Source: Trichoplusia ni
Taxonomy: Eukaryota; Arthropoda; Insecta; Lepidoptera; Noctuidae
Length of the DNA: 64,000 nt
NCBI RefSeq assembly: GCF_003590095.1
Contig: NC_039490.1
Location: 5,535,834 to 5,599,833 of the forward strand
Direction: 5' to 3'
In this document: positions 13,365 to 26,474 of the stretch, in pieces
How the letters are laid out: the number at the start of each line of letters is the position of its first letter
Position numbering within the stretch: the stretch's first letter is position 1
Notes under the pieces: model-generated
The model's input: the letters and a program-made list of their open reading frames with translations, nothing else
Database searches by the model: none
Told to the model about the DNA's origin: nothing
Position numbers and translations under genes: made by a program

Positions 13365-16300
13365 TGAATATATCTTTTAAAGTAGGCTTTGTGTCTCATC
13401 CCCTTGCTACAAGTATTTTATGACATCGATGGAAAGTTCAACATACAGTTTGACAGACAGACAACTGCACATACATAAAAGAAAAGCGAATAACAATTTA
13501 AATAACAATAAGAACGAAAGTATTCCAAGGTATTCCAAGGATAACTACTGACCTTTACGTATAAACCACTGGTCCATTGCCTTTGGTATAAGCTTATCTA
13601 CTTAAAAAATTCCAAACATCGCATAGTACTTTATAGACCGACTTGTGTCAAAATTATTTGACGTCACAAAATGAATGAGGTACCAAAAAATGCGAAAACA
13701 AAATAACTTAAAAAAAAGGTCACAAAAATATCAAATTAAGAAATTAGATAAAACAAAAAAAGACTTCTTAAAAGAAGTCTTCTTTCTTGTGTAAAGGCCT
13801 GCAAAAACTTGACTGACCGTACTTTATATTCCTGTTTTTTTTTCTCACGGAACCCCATTCCTTCCTATAAAATCAATATAACTCATTTTATGGTCCATAA
13901 ACTAAGCTGTTTTCCAGTTAAAGTCACAATAAAATTGTTTCCTTCTTAACTTGGATTAGTCAGTTTAAACAACTTATTAAAAATATATTTATCGTTATTT
14001 TAATATACACCTAGATACTGAAATAACATTGGCAATGTTGAATAAATATATTAAAGTCACTATTTAATATAACTAAATTAAAACTATATTTAACTACACA
14101 AAATAAGTAATTAAATATGAATAGGTAACATAAAATCCAATTCAAAACCAATAATTAAAATTACACTTAATTTATATTACAAAATCCCACAAAAACTCAC
14201 TATAATTAGACGTTTCGGTCACGTTTATTTTTGCCCAGTAGTTCCGGGTTTTCAAACACTGTGCTCTTTGGGTCACGTTTGTGTTCGTATTTTGCTGACG
14301 TGCGTACATTTTGCCTTATGTCAGTACTTTTTGCGTGATCTTGTCCAGTTAGTACATCATTGATCAATAAATGTATTATTAGAATAAATTATCTCTTTAA
14401 TGATTTGTTTTTTTTTAATCATTTGAATTATTTACTGATAAATTCTTTATTGAAAATACAATAATTTTATTCTTAATTTGATTGAAATATACGGAGGACG
14501 AGACGACGAAAGCCCAGTTGCCCAGTTTTTCAAATCCTCGTATACGGTATGTTAATCTTTTAATGACAGCAAACGTTTTCGGATGTAAATAGAATACGGA
14601 ACCCCTCGTTTGTTTCTCTCGGTGTCACGTTTCAAAAGATTTATTTACGTACGATATTAAGTCTTTAGCTTTAACTTTTATGTTGCTAAATTATTATTAA
14701 CCAATCGGTTGTTCATTCCATAATAGATATTTAAGAAAGCCGTAGAATATCTCGTACTTCTTTTTCTGTCATATTTTTTTCTTTTTATTCTAGCACATAG
14801 TTCAGTTTTATAGAGACTTAAAAAACTCATGCAAAAAGAAATACAATAATAGTCTAATTCTGAAATGACATAATATTTTTTTTGTCCAAAATAATATAAA
14901 AGCAATATCTTAAGCTGGCACTATCCAAGCGAAAAGTTTTAAATAGTTAACTATTTCAGATTGCTTTTTGTCATCTAGTTATTTATAATTACTAAAACTG
15001 TTTCTTCATCAGTCATTCGATCCGATTTCAGTTCATTTTCAACCTAAAATAGAAACTTAAAATAATATTGGTTGTTTATCAAATTTATGATCGTACCTTG
15101 CTTTTTAAGAGTTGCTTAATATCAAATTTGCAGCAGCTGGTTGCAAGCAACCGAAGATAGATCTCGATGGTGAGCAATATAGGCCGATGATAATGATTGT
15201 TATAGCAGGGAATATATTTACTGAAAAAATAATTTGCTAGCTATCACAGTTCATGCTGTCATGCAATATGATAAACAGACAGCCTTGTGACAAACGGACA
15301 GACCCACAGATATTATTGAGCATTCAGAATAAGATTACGTTTTATACAAGTATTTACATAAAGGAATATATTACAAGAACAACCAAGAAAAGTTAACTAC
15401 TGTCTTATTAATAGCTACAAATAACAATGAAATGACGATGACTCAAAGGTCCAGTCACTAGATCTAAGAAGTCTAAAATTGTAGCTTACTCAATGTCATG
15501 AGCAAACGAATGTCCGTCTGTTTGAACATAGTTTTATTTTTATGTCTAACATTCGCGTAAATGTCAGAGAAGATTATGAATAAATAGGTGAATTTATAGA
15601 TATACCTTCATGTATACCATAAAATAAGCTGAAAGCGTAGGATGACATTAAGACTTGTTCTACAAACTCATTTAAGTGCCCATAAACAATCTAGTATGGC
15701 AATATAGAGTATAATAATGGATAAATGGTATATAGTAATGAAGGACTGTGTGAATGATCTAGGTCTGCGGTCAGCAACCCGAACCAATGAGATCGAACTG
15801 GCAAATCCACCTTTGTGTAAAATCTGTCTTGGAATCAATACCGGTGAATATAGGTCTATCCATATCTAAAGATATTGAAAATTTTAATGCGATGATAAGT
15901 AATGAATAGAGAGATATTTTGGTAGTTACAGGTAGTATTGAACACCTAATTGCGTAGCTATAAGGATAAAGCTTGTGTAATAAATCTTGCTAAACTTTAT
16001 GCAAGATTTAAACTTATTTCTTAGTGTTAAGTCATGTTTTTGTTTACATCGAACTAGAATTTAGATAAACGTGACTTCTAATAATAGACCACTTACTTAT
16101 GTATGTAGACTCGTGCCCATAAAGTCATTCTTTCATGCTAACAAGCGAATTAATGCCTCAATGAATACGATAACATTTAAAACATCTTCAGAGATAATGA
16201 CAAATAAAAGAACATCTATACTACACAATGCTAAACTCATAACTCATCCTGTTTGCCAGTGCAGTCGGTCAATAATAGGGCTGTCACACACTGACAATCA

Positions 16301-18281
16301 ATCATCACTGATTCCATTTCTGTGGGGCAACGACAGACCAATTGACCTAATATGGTCCTCCTCTCCTAAATTGGTCCTTCCGTTTGTCCGTAAGCACAAA
16401 GCCATTGGCAGTTGATCTTTTAACCCACATTGTTCGTCTGCTTTTTTACGGTTTCGAATAAGCTGTTTGTACGTGACACGAATAGTCTAAAAAGCTGATG
16501 TTATCATGCGTGGAAAGCTATCTGCTGGTGTCATGTGGGTGTTTGTTTACACTTTATTTTAAACTACATGCTACAAACATTAAATTTAATGTTCGAATTT
16601 ACAAAGGACCAAAAGTGGCTCCCTGAAGCAGACCTCACTAAACCAGTCCGTTCTGTTTACATCTTGATCTAGCGTTCGTGTTCAACAACTCCTAAGCGTT
16701 GTTCCGCGTACTATAACCAGATGTTTGTGTCAGTAGTGCAGCCTAGATTTAAGTATTTCAATAGCGCACTACCAGTAGGTAACGAGACCATTGTCCAACA
16801 TTGCACTTACATCACTCGCTCTACTTGTAATGGAAGATAAGGTAATTACTAGCCTTTCCTAAACTGCGATTTGATCTCGCCTTAAATTGTTTTTAGAACT
16901 ATTTATACATATAGAAATAAGGTTTCTTTTTAGAATTCGGAAGTCAAGTTCTATTTTGATTCTTCAACCGAACGATGATAACGCCTACATTGTTATTGTT
17001 ATTCAAAATTTATTTATTTTCCAAACAATACAACAATCTTTCCCAATCGATCGATCAATACCCAAAGAACTTCTCGCAGTATCGTAGCATGAATAAATGG
17101 ATGTTTCCCAACCTAAAATTACTTGATTGAAGAATATTTCACGAACCTTTTGATCGTGACTGCATTTGTCAAGAAATGTCGTGGGTCGGGGACACGAACC
17201 CTTTCGATCTTAACTCCTTTCAAATATCAGCTCTGTTTCAAGAAAAACAGTTGATGGACGAAAAGATGATCGATTTCAAATAATCGGAACTAAAGCATTC
17301 GATATAGTTTACTTGTGAAATAATATCGATTTGTTTCGTGTCACGTTTGAGGCACCAAACAATAGTGTAGTGTTTAAATTTGAGGCTCTTAAACAATAAT
17401 ATATGGCTTGCTTCACCATAATAGATACATTGATAGTTATCGTACCGTGGAAAATAGATTAGTGAAGTATAATAGTGTAGTGACGAATGTACTGTGAAAC
17501 TGTTTAAGAGACAAGATAATGGACATCTAGTCTCCGATTACATTAAGAGCAAATCAACTTTAAGATGCTCTTAAAAGACCGGAGAATATACCACGACGTC
17601 TTTAAGTAATACTATTGCAGTGTCACGTTTCAACAAACAATTTAACATTACATACTTTAAGGCGAGGTAGAGTCAGATAGAGAAGGGGGAGAGGCAGATA
17701 TTGCTACTAACTATTTGAACTAATGACGTTTCAGTATGACATAATTACTATAGATAAAATCATAAGTGAAGGGTGTGTGTTTAAAAATGAATTTTGATGA
17801 GTTGATTATGGATGTCATTATCATAATAAAAATATTACCAGCATAGTCGTGTGCGGTAGTGAAGTGAATTCTGGAGACCGGATACGGCGTCTTAGTACCG
17901 GACATCGTAAATATAAAAATCGGATCCACCGGAATATAAGATCCGGTTTTCTAGGAACGATATAAATTGTGATATTTATGGGGCAAGATTTTCTAATGAA
18001 TGTTTTGGATGCTTGAATGATATGGTTGTTTGTAGTAATTGCAGACAACCAATATTTGAGGGTAAATTGCAAGTCATACGTAATTTGCCATAATAATATG
18101 TTTGCCTTAGATAATACACCTACAAAGGCAAAAACCCAGTTGCCATACGGTCGCTGAAAGCGGAGGTAGATTTGAGAGTAGGCATCCTTACTTTTAATTG
18201 TCATTGGAGTTTTACTTTTCCATCTTCAAATCAGCCTTATGCTTTCGTTCTATGAAATTTGCAATGGCTTTAACCATTTAA

Positions 18282-18490
18282 TCTAACAAATATTATAAAC
18301 GCGAAAGTTTTGTACACAGAGTACATTCTGATGTTTTGTATGCATGGATGTTTGTTCCTCTTTCGCGCAAAAACTACTAAACGGGTTTAGAAGAAACTTA
18401 GTAGACCGATAGTTTATAACCTGGATTTCACATACAATAGTTTTTTTTATACCAATTTTATGTTCCTGTGGGATCAGTTTTGGCATGTAG
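18282..18490 (+). mobile_element. Helitron fragment, 5' part
   Basis: Starts TCTAACAAATATTATAAACG and continues with cgcgaaagttt and ctctttcgcgcaaaaactac, as in the element at 3196. The 3' hairpin and CTAG end are missing. Confidence 0.6.
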
Positions 18491-19435
18491 CTTTAAAGCT
18501 GTTCATAGAAAGTCATCCATAAAAATATCTTCGTTTGTCCTCAATTTCATTTAAATTCGATACTGGCATTCTATCTCAGTTGGAATCGCGACCCTACCGC
18601 CGTGTCTCATGATGTTGGACTCTAGTTTGGTCCGCAACTAGTCATTCTAGATGAATACGAGGCTGTAAACCATTGCCTTCTATGTTCTAATCCTTTTGAT
18701 AGAATTGACTCGTTTTCTTCTGTTTTGCAAATCGCAAACTGTTGCTAGGGTTTCAGTAAACGATAGTGCGCTAAGACGCCATTACGATAAAACCGAGTGT
18801 TCATAAACAATGAACATACTTCTGTTAACAACTTCTTGTTGCAGCTTCTACCATTTAACTTGTTTTTAAACAAACGATACTATTCTAATATTAGATGCTG
18901 AATAGACTATTATTCATGTTACACGCCTTTCTGCATTCAAAGGAAAAAAAATGTCTAATTATTTTTTGTACAGTTCACAAGATTCTATTTGAATTTCAAG
19001 GAAGGGATTTAAACGTGAAATAATATTTGTATTACTTCAGTTTATTAATGTTTCACGTTGAAATGTATTCAAAATATTTACTTGTGGAACTCACGGGGAC
19101 TCTAGTCAACTCACAGACTAAGCGATTTGCATTCCTCAAGTACCCATATCATAAGGCATTTTAAGTCACTGGCAACGAATACACCTCTTTTTCATAACTA
19201 TGAAGCAGCCCTAAGCGCAGATTTTGTCTGCTTCACCAGCCTATTTCGTATCATTCTATGAGTGTAAAAGTACATGACATAAGCAATAACATTGACAAGG
19301 TTACATAAGTAAGTGCTTGCGACGGTTTGACCTCACGACCTTGTACTTTTAAACCCGTTTCGAAAACGTTTGAGCCTTCACAGCTAAGCAATTAATAAAA
19401 TTCAATAACCATATGTCAAGAGTTGTTTATTTTTA

Positions 19436-19695
19436 AGGTTCGTAGCTAAGGGGTTAAAATGGAACGGTATCATTAAGGCTCCGGTATGTTCGTCTATTGC
19501 CAAGTTGTATCTTCATCAACCGTGACAGTTAACATATTCACAGATGATGTCGGTCAAAAATCCAAATTGGGGTTAAATAATGGTTGGTGCAAACAATAAT
19601 TTTAAAGAGACTTTTCTCTTAAAAAAAAACATCTTATTTGGATCCCTTTGTGTCGCGAGTCCAAACTCGCACTTCACTGATTTTTTTTCTGTTGT
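19436..19695 (+). repeat. Interspersed repeat, near-complete copy
   Basis: Opens with aaggttcgtagctaagg and aaaatggaacggtatcatta, then catcaaccgtgacagttaac and cacagatgatg. It closes with gcgagtccaaactcgcactt and a T-rich end. It is the frequent lepidopteran repeat with the 'cgagtccgactcgcacttgg' 3' end. Partial copies occur at about 10670-10790 and 22175-22345. Confidence 0.5.
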
Positions 19696-20516
19696 GTTCG
19701 CATTTTGGGAGACTGATTTTGTATCAGACGATGTAACCTATCCAATGGTCTCAAGTGACCTAGTATTTTTCTTTAATTCTATACCTAAATTAATTTCTGT
19801 CACGTGTTTAGAAATAAATGCAATTTAGTTTTATCTTGTGTCAGGTCATCTTGTGACCTATAGTGCTACTATAGGCGCTATCATCTCCTGAACTAGTTCA
19901 TTCAAGAGTTTTTGCCATGCGAAAAAGTTCCTTAGTGCATTCATGTTAGGGTTCATTTTATCAGCTTGTTTACTAGCTTGGACTATCAATAGATAATTAT
20001 GCAACTCCCTCACGATATCGCGTTGTAGGTATTTGCGATTCACGCAATTAAGACTTATCTTCTTAGAAGACAAATTAAGGAGTAATTAGGTTTGAGAGCA
20101 AATTATTTATTATTTTTGTGCTACTTTTTTCATGGATAAAACAGAGAACAATCTTTATTTGTATGGTAAAATAAATGTTCATCGGGAACCAATATCTTTT
20201 TCAGTTTTTCCCTTCCCGTACAAACTATGCACAGCTGCTGATAAATCTGTATGGTAAGCAAAAAGATTTACTATATTTCTGAATAATACATATTTGCTTT
20301 CTTTATTTTATTAAATCAATTAAGTATACGCATACGAAATGGATCAAAGGATTCTACTATCAGTGGAAACTTTTAATTGGCTTTAGTTTCGCTATAAGCT
20401 TGTTCAATCTTTGTTATTAGCTGTAAGTTTTCCTAATATAATAAAATAAAATAAACATGGTGAAACATGGAAGTGGGGCTAGTAACGTTATTTGTCACTA
20501 AAAGAGTACTGATTAG

Positions 20517-20692
20517 TAACCTTGTGTCGCGGGGTATTTCACAAACATTCAAGTCATATGCACTAAGACACCCAAACTCAAGACAAGCGTTCAGGGTTCA
20601 CACAAACGTTTGTCCTCCACCCGAATCAAACCCGCGACACAGTGGACTTGGCCTGGTTACCTCAACTACTCGGCTAACCGCTCTGCTACGTT
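20517..20692 (-). repeat. tRNA-derived SINE, nearly complete
   Basis: On the minus strand it reads agcggttagccgagtagttg (box A region), then cgcgggtttgattcggg (box B region), then the family body to the cgcgacacaagg tail. Confidence 0.7.
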
Positions 20693-21539
20693 ACTATTTC
20701 AAAAAACGTGATTTTCACCTCACTACACAATCAACTAGGGTTGTCCAATATTTTGTTGGCAATATGTAATTATTAGCTACCTAGTAACCTACATCCGTCA
20801 CATGTACAGTAATGAGGTTTTAATTACTAATAACTCAAATTAGTAATAATAAGGTGCAATATGAGCGTAATGCGGTTGAGAAAGTGAGACGCCGTTATAA
20901 GCTGGGTAATGCGCTGTCTTGCTTCCACACCGGCGACAACGGTATTGTTTTTGGATTTAATATTTCTTTGATTGATTTATAGCTTTGTATTTTAGACATT
21001 GATGCACTAATTGTTTACGCAATTAAAACCTTATTTCATTAGGTGCTGTAGTAATAGTAATGTATTAATTTTCTTTAATGCGATGCTGTTTAGATTTAAG
21101 ACCAAAAAGCTACAGTCTACACCTAAAAAGTGTTTTCAAACGATTATCCTTTCAAAATTGATTTATCAGTTTATCCGTGCCTTAAAATGCTTTTATTTAT
21201 AAGTTATGGATTAGATTATGTAAAATATCCATGGCATTGAATGATCTAAATAGGCTTTATCTAAGCCTAACCTGACTTTGCATAAGAGTTTTATCACGAG
21301 TATTTGTAATACAAACACGTGCTGAGCAATAAGTGATGAAATTTAATACCTGGTGAGAAAGTGTCACATATTTATGTTTTGCTATTTCACATTATAACAG
21401 TATGTTGTCTATAATTTTATACTATTTGTTGTAATCATTCAACTCAGCATGTGATGGATTCAATCCGAGCCAGCACTGCATTTGAGAATTAGTTGAAAGA
21501 ATTGCTCCATTTAAAAAAATATAACCACTCTTGTATCAA

Positions 21540-21678
21540 GGAATTTATTCCTTGTGTCGCGGAGGGTTTCACAAATATTCGCAAATTTCACATATATTAT
21601 AAGTCGCATGCACAAAGACACTCAGACTCAGGCAGCATTTGTCGATCACACTAATGCTTGTCCTACGCGGGGACCGTA
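21540..21678 (-). repeat. tRNA-derived SINE, 5' truncated
   Basis: Minus-strand copy with ccccgcgtaggacaagca, gactcag-complement and the tail ctccgcgacacaagg. The tRNA head is missing. Confidence 0.6.
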
Positions 21679-21752
21679 GCATCTTAAAGTCCAATCGGTA
21701 CTTCGACAGTTATGACAATGCAACTCCACTAACGCAAGAAATCCAGGCCGTT

Positions 21753-21787
21753 GTTAAGGGGACTTCCCCGTGGAAAGTCCCCTTAAC
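21753..21787. repeat. Hairpin, 13-bp perfect stem
   Basis: gttaaggggactt pairs with aagtccccttaac across a 9-base loop, just beyond a truncated SINE. Confidence 0.65.
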
Positions 21788-22174
21788 GGTCGTTGCTGCC
21801 AGAGTCTTTCATAAAAATACTGTAGAGTCTTGCTAGAGGCATCTTAAGTTTCGCTAAATAATCCAAGAAAAAAGTAAACGCGTTGGTTTTTTTTTCCCAT
21901 TTCCTTTACAGTGAGACTGGGGGCTGTTACAATCTGTGCACAAACGGGCGCTGTCAAAACCGTTGCTTATAAATAAAATGGTAATGTTTAAAGCAGTCCA
22001 ATATCTGTCATGTGTAACATCTGTTTACGTGCAACCTTGCGTCATGTTGTGAAGTACGTGGACATCTTGAATGTTGCTGTTTTATTCATAAACTCGACTT
22101 AACAATTATGTAAGTAACACCTCCGCCCGGCCTATGCTATGAACTCTACAAAAAATAGACTGTCTAAAATTTTG

Positions 22175-22345
22175 AAAGTCAATTCTTAGGGCCACGTAGC
22201 CAAGGGTAAAAAGGGATCCCTATTACTATTTTCCTCGCTGGCGGACCGCTTGTGCCCAGTAATAGATAGACAGTTGAAATCTTCGCTCAGTGCAATGAGT
22301 CCAAATTGTACTAAACTGATTTTTTAAAAGAGGTGTTTCTGTCCC
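22175..22345 (+). repeat. Interspersed repeat, partial copy
   Basis: gggatccctattactatttt, then agatagacagttgaaatctt and a short match to the 3' end (aatgagtccaaattgtact). Same family as at 19436. Confidence 0.45.
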
Positions 22346-23649
22346 TTTTGGTGGATGGGATGGTAAGTATGGTAATTCTTTTTTATTCATTTGGGGTAGC
22401 AACTTCCGAAGTGGCGTTACTTGAAAAACTCTTCCCTATTCACAATTCACTAATGCTTGAATTTTTATTTAAGTTTCAATAATTAAATTATTATCTAATT
22501 CTAATTGTTTATGTATTTTTTATCGCTACTAACGTCGAAATAATAAGTCGTGCTATTTAAGGCTTGAACCTCAAATAACGTTACAATTAATTAGGAAGCT
22601 TAGTGGATATTATATATGCAGTAGTTGTTAAGTACTCTAAAAACAACAGAACCTTGCTCAATTATACTTCCTATAAACATAAAACAGTATGTTTTTTATT
22701 ACAATAATAAAAACTGAAGTATCTTCAAGAGCGCAACCAAGGAAGCGTTAACGTTTTTTTGACGTTGAAGTTTTTAATGGGTTTCTTGTACGTATTTCTT
22801 CTAAACTAATTCTTCAAGTGTTGTGCAAGGTTGTCGAAGGTCCAAAAATGTTAAAAAATATTGATCCACTTTGCAGTTTTTACAAATAGTTGCTTAGCCA
22901 TATTGTTCATATTTACTAAAGCCTAACTTATAAGATGTTGGAGTGTACTGTCTATGCCTATTTTGGTGTTTTCCTAGGTCATATCGCGCAATATTTTGTT
23001 CCTTCTTGGGCCAATATCTGCCGCGGAACCATCCAAGATTTGATGGGCTAGTTTAACTGGGACATATTAAGAGTCTAACAACTTGTAAAGCAGTATTACA
23101 GTGATGGAAAAGAGATGACGCTCTACGAATTACATAGCGCCGTCACGCTTCCACATTTGCAAAGGCCATGAGAGCTGGACCTTTTTAGTCGGAAAGTATC
23201 ACAGATTTTTTTTAATAAGTTTCATGAATGGAATCAACGTATTTATCCTCTATGTTATTTGATGTGCTCAAAGTAAATATTATTAATGCAATGTTGTGGA
23301 CTGCGGTTTTAATTTGCCAATGTTAGGGTTTGTCATTTCCGGGATGACGTCATCAGAACTTATTGTATTTAAATGCAATTTACTTACAGTTACATAAGTG
23401 CAAACTAAATAAATTGCATGGTTATAGATTACACTGACATAGAAAATATGATAAGAAAACATTGAGGGATCCATTTGATGTGTTTGTCGTGAGGGATATA
23501 GTGGGAAGAGATCGAATGTTTGCAAAACGAAAAAGCAACTCAATGGAAGCAAGTAATATAAAAAGTATGAATATACAAAACCGTTACATCATTTAATAAT
23601 TTAAAAAGTCATTTCATTTTTTTTGTGTTGTAAGTTCTTATTAATGATT

Positions 23650-23689
23650 ACGAAATAGCCACGCGAACGAAGTCGCGGGCAACAGCTAG
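23650..23689 (+). mobile_element. Helitron 3' end fragment
   Basis: Contains cacgcgaacgaagtcgcggg and ends AACAGCTAG before T. Only the terminal hairpin region remains recognisable. Confidence 0.55.
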
Positions 23690-23894
23690 TATAATCGTCT
23701 ATTAGCGATGTCCAGTTTTATACCTCGTCGTAATATTTGTTTACTCATGTCACTACTTTTTAAATCTACATTACACGTTAGCAGTGAGCGAGGACCATAC
23801 TAGAAGGTCGTTCGACCTTCATTATTGCCTCTCCGTACATAAATACTTGATATATATTCTTAGGTAATCTGTCATTTTTTGGCTAAGTATTGCA

Positions 23895-24015
23895 ATGTCG
23901 CTATAGGAGGTCAGATAGGCAGTTGCTCCTTGCAAAACGCTAATACTCAGCTGCATCCGGTTAGACTGGAAACGGACCCCAACATAGTTGGGAAAAGGCT
24001 AGGACGATGATTATA
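23895..24015 (+). repeat. LINE 3' UTR fragment
   Basis: Contains gactggaaacggaccccaac and atagttgggaaaaggctagg, a frequent 3' end of non-LTR elements in Lepidoptera. Confidence 0.55.
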
Positions 24016-24149
24016 TAAGCTTTATTTGTTATGTGTTTTGCCCATTTGTGTATTAGAGTGATAGTATTAGATGGAGAACAAACAGCGTGTCGAAGTTATT
24101 GCTATTTTGATCAATTTTGGCTATAGCTGCCAGTGTCGCAAAATATCAG

Positions 24150-24380
24150 CCAACAGCACAAGACATATTATTATGATATATTGGTCTAAGGCGGTGACAG
24201 AATGGTGGCCAAGACCAAAGAAGCGTCGGTCGTCCGGGAGCAAGATGGGTCGATGACATAATAAAGGGGTCGGGTCGAGTCTGGATGAGGCTAGCACAGG
24301 ACCGTAGAAATTGGACCGAGAAAAGGGAGGCCTATGCCCAGCAGTGGGAGGATAAAGGCTGTGGATGATGATGATGAATG
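24150..24380 (+). repeat. RTE-like LINE, 3' truncated copy with end of reverse-transcriptase ORF
   Basis: In one frame it encodes WVDDI, then KGSGRVWMRLAQDRRNW and REAYAQQWEDKG, typical of the C-terminus of RTE-type ORFs. It then ends aggcctatgcccagcagtgg and a gatgatgatgatg tail. The ORF is frameshifted, so the copy is dead. Confidence 0.65.
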
Positions 24381-25164
24381 TAAACTTTTAAATAATGTAA
24401 GTTCCTATTGGAGTAATTTATCAATTAAGTCGCCATGGAACGAGAAGAACCTGGATGGGATATGACGATATCCCGTAATTATGATTGTTCTTCACGTGTT
24501 TTTAAATTGATAGTTTGACGTCATAGTTGACGTCAGTCATAGTTTATCAACCAATGAGGTTGAATACCTGAGTTTAGCTCTTATACACAGTAACTGGTAA
24601 ATAAGTTTTAATGTTCTATAGTTACCTGATTGCAAAAAAACTATGTAAATATTATAAGAAAGTTCTGGGGGACATTGATCCCGTTTCTGACTGCTTGCTA
24701 AGGCAATCTTTTCTATGTTGTAATTGGGTATTTGGGCAGGGGTTTGAGTATACCGAAAAATATAGGAAGCATCGAAAACATTACTAAAGTATCAGTAGTG
24801 ACTATTATTATTATTTTTCTATGATCTCAGTATTCCTATCAGAATGATTTGGATTTAGGTTACCAAGAAAAAAAATACAGTAACTAGAACAAAAACTTGA
24901 AGCAACCTCAAAACACAGCGGTCAACCACAAAAACAATAATAATAAAATAAAAAAACTAAACAAAATCTATTTTCAACCAATCGATAATGATCCATGGAC
25001 CATGGCCCATGTTACATTGACCGAGATGAGAGCAGACTCAGCGTTGCAAAACATTATTTAATGTACAATGACAGTTTTGCAAGGGTGCCAGTCAGATCGA
25101 ACAAGGTCTGGCAGCAATGGACACCTTCCAATGCCATCGAGCTGTATTTTTAAGCGCAAATTGT

Positions 25165-26164
25165 NNNNNNNNNNNNNNNNNNNNNNNNNNNNNNNNNNNN
25201 NNNNNNNNNNNNNNNNNNNNNNNNNNNNNNNNNNNNNNNNNNNNNNNNNNNNNNNNNNNNNNNNNNNNNNNNNNNNNNNNNNNNNNNNNNNNNNNNNNNN
25301 NNNNNNNNNNNNNNNNNNNNNNNNNNNNNNNNNNNNNNNNNNNNNNNNNNNNNNNNNNNNNNNNNNNNNNNNNNNNNNNNNNNNNNNNNNNNNNNNNNNN
25401 NNNNNNNNNNNNNNNNNNNNNNNNNNNNNNNNNNNNNNNNNNNNNNNNNNNNNNNNNNNNNNNNNNNNNNNNNNNNNNNNNNNNNNNNNNNNNNNNNNNN
25501 NNNNNNNNNNNNNNNNNNNNNNNNNNNNNNNNNNNNNNNNNNNNNNNNNNNNNNNNNNNNNNNNNNNNNNNNNNNNNNNNNNNNNNNNNNNNNNNNNNNN
25601 NNNNNNNNNNNNNNNNNNNNNNNNNNNNNNNNNNNNNNNNNNNNNNNNNNNNNNNNNNNNNNNNNNNNNNNNNNNNNNNNNNNNNNNNNNNNNNNNNNNN
25701 NNNNNNNNNNNNNNNNNNNNNNNNNNNNNNNNNNNNNNNNNNNNNNNNNNNNNNNNNNNNNNNNNNNNNNNNNNNNNNNNNNNNNNNNNNNNNNNNNNNN
25801 NNNNNNNNNNNNNNNNNNNNNNNNNNNNNNNNNNNNNNNNNNNNNNNNNNNNNNNNNNNNNNNNNNNNNNNNNNNNNNNNNNNNNNNNNNNNNNNNNNNN
25901 NNNNNNNNNNNNNNNNNNNNNNNNNNNNNNNNNNNNNNNNNNNNNNNNNNNNNNNNNNNNNNNNNNNNNNNNNNNNNNNNNNNNNNNNNNNNNNNNNNNN
26001 NNNNNNNNNNNNNNNNNNNNNNNNNNNNNNNNNNNNNNNNNNNNNNNNNNNNNNNNNNNNNNNNNNNNNNNNNNNNNNNNNNNNNNNNNNNNNNNNNNNN
26101 NNNNNNNNNNNNNNNNNNNNNNNNNNNNNNNNNNNNNNNNNNNNNNNNNNNNNNNNNNNNNNNN
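25165..26164. other. Assembly gap of exactly 1000 N
   Basis: The run is exactly 1000 bases long, so it is a placeholder of unknown true size. It ends 310 bases before the torso-like start codon and may hide its 5' UTR exon and promoter. Confidence 0.98.
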
Positions 26165-26474
26165 TCTCAAAGGGCAAAGATAAGAATATCTTCGGCCTTT
26201 AGTTGACTATGATTTCCCAATCGGAAAACGACCTACCCTACTTGTAGTATAGAATGCTGCGATGATAATTTCTGGTTCTTAGTTTCGACTTAAAGAAGAT
26301 ATTTAATTAAAGTACCTACCTAATGAAGCATTAGAAAATAATTTTGCATGATCTTCCAAAAAAGAACTTCTTCCTAGATTATTTCCTTTTTTCTCCAACG
26401 TTTTTTCCTTATCCTTAATCTTTTATCCTTAAATCATGATGCCATATTGTTCGCAGGTGCTTTGTGCGTGTGTG

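Larger units (their letters stand above)
11153..15062 (-). repeat. Right arm of the 3.9-kb inverted duplication
   Basis: Reverse-complement copy of 5643-9551. I saw only a few differences: one substitution near 8403 (mirror near 12300), an A-run of 6 versus 5 inside the Helitron (left arm about 9359-9366), and a T-run of 11 versus 10 near 7943. The near-identity means a recent duplication or ongoing gene conversion; the differences argue against one contig simply being placed twice. Confidence 0.93.
15063..25164. other. Gene-free repeat-bearing region upstream of torso-like
   Basis: Holds SINE, Helitron, LINE and dispersed-repeat fragments as listed. Remaining open frames (for example 16071-16415 plus, 17821-18204 minus) match no family, and I see no splice-flanked exon series. 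Any regulatory elements of torso-like would lie here or in the gap, but I cannot point to one. Confidence 0.55.

Noticed and set aside
5643..15062. Inverted duplication as a foldback transposon or viral inverted repeat
   Set aside because: No target-site duplication, no terminal motif and no transposase or viral gene is visible. A segmental duplication fits better.
16071..16415. 114-residue plus-strand frame
   Set aside because: Low-complexity residue mix without a motif and no supporting signals around it.
17821..18204. 127-residue minus-strand frame
   Set aside because: No recognisable domain, no splice-linked neighbours and no homologue known to me. It is the length expected from chance in a window this size.
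25058..26202. Long open frames on both strands across 25058-26202
   Set aside because: They consist almost wholly of N, so the open frame is an artefact of the gap.
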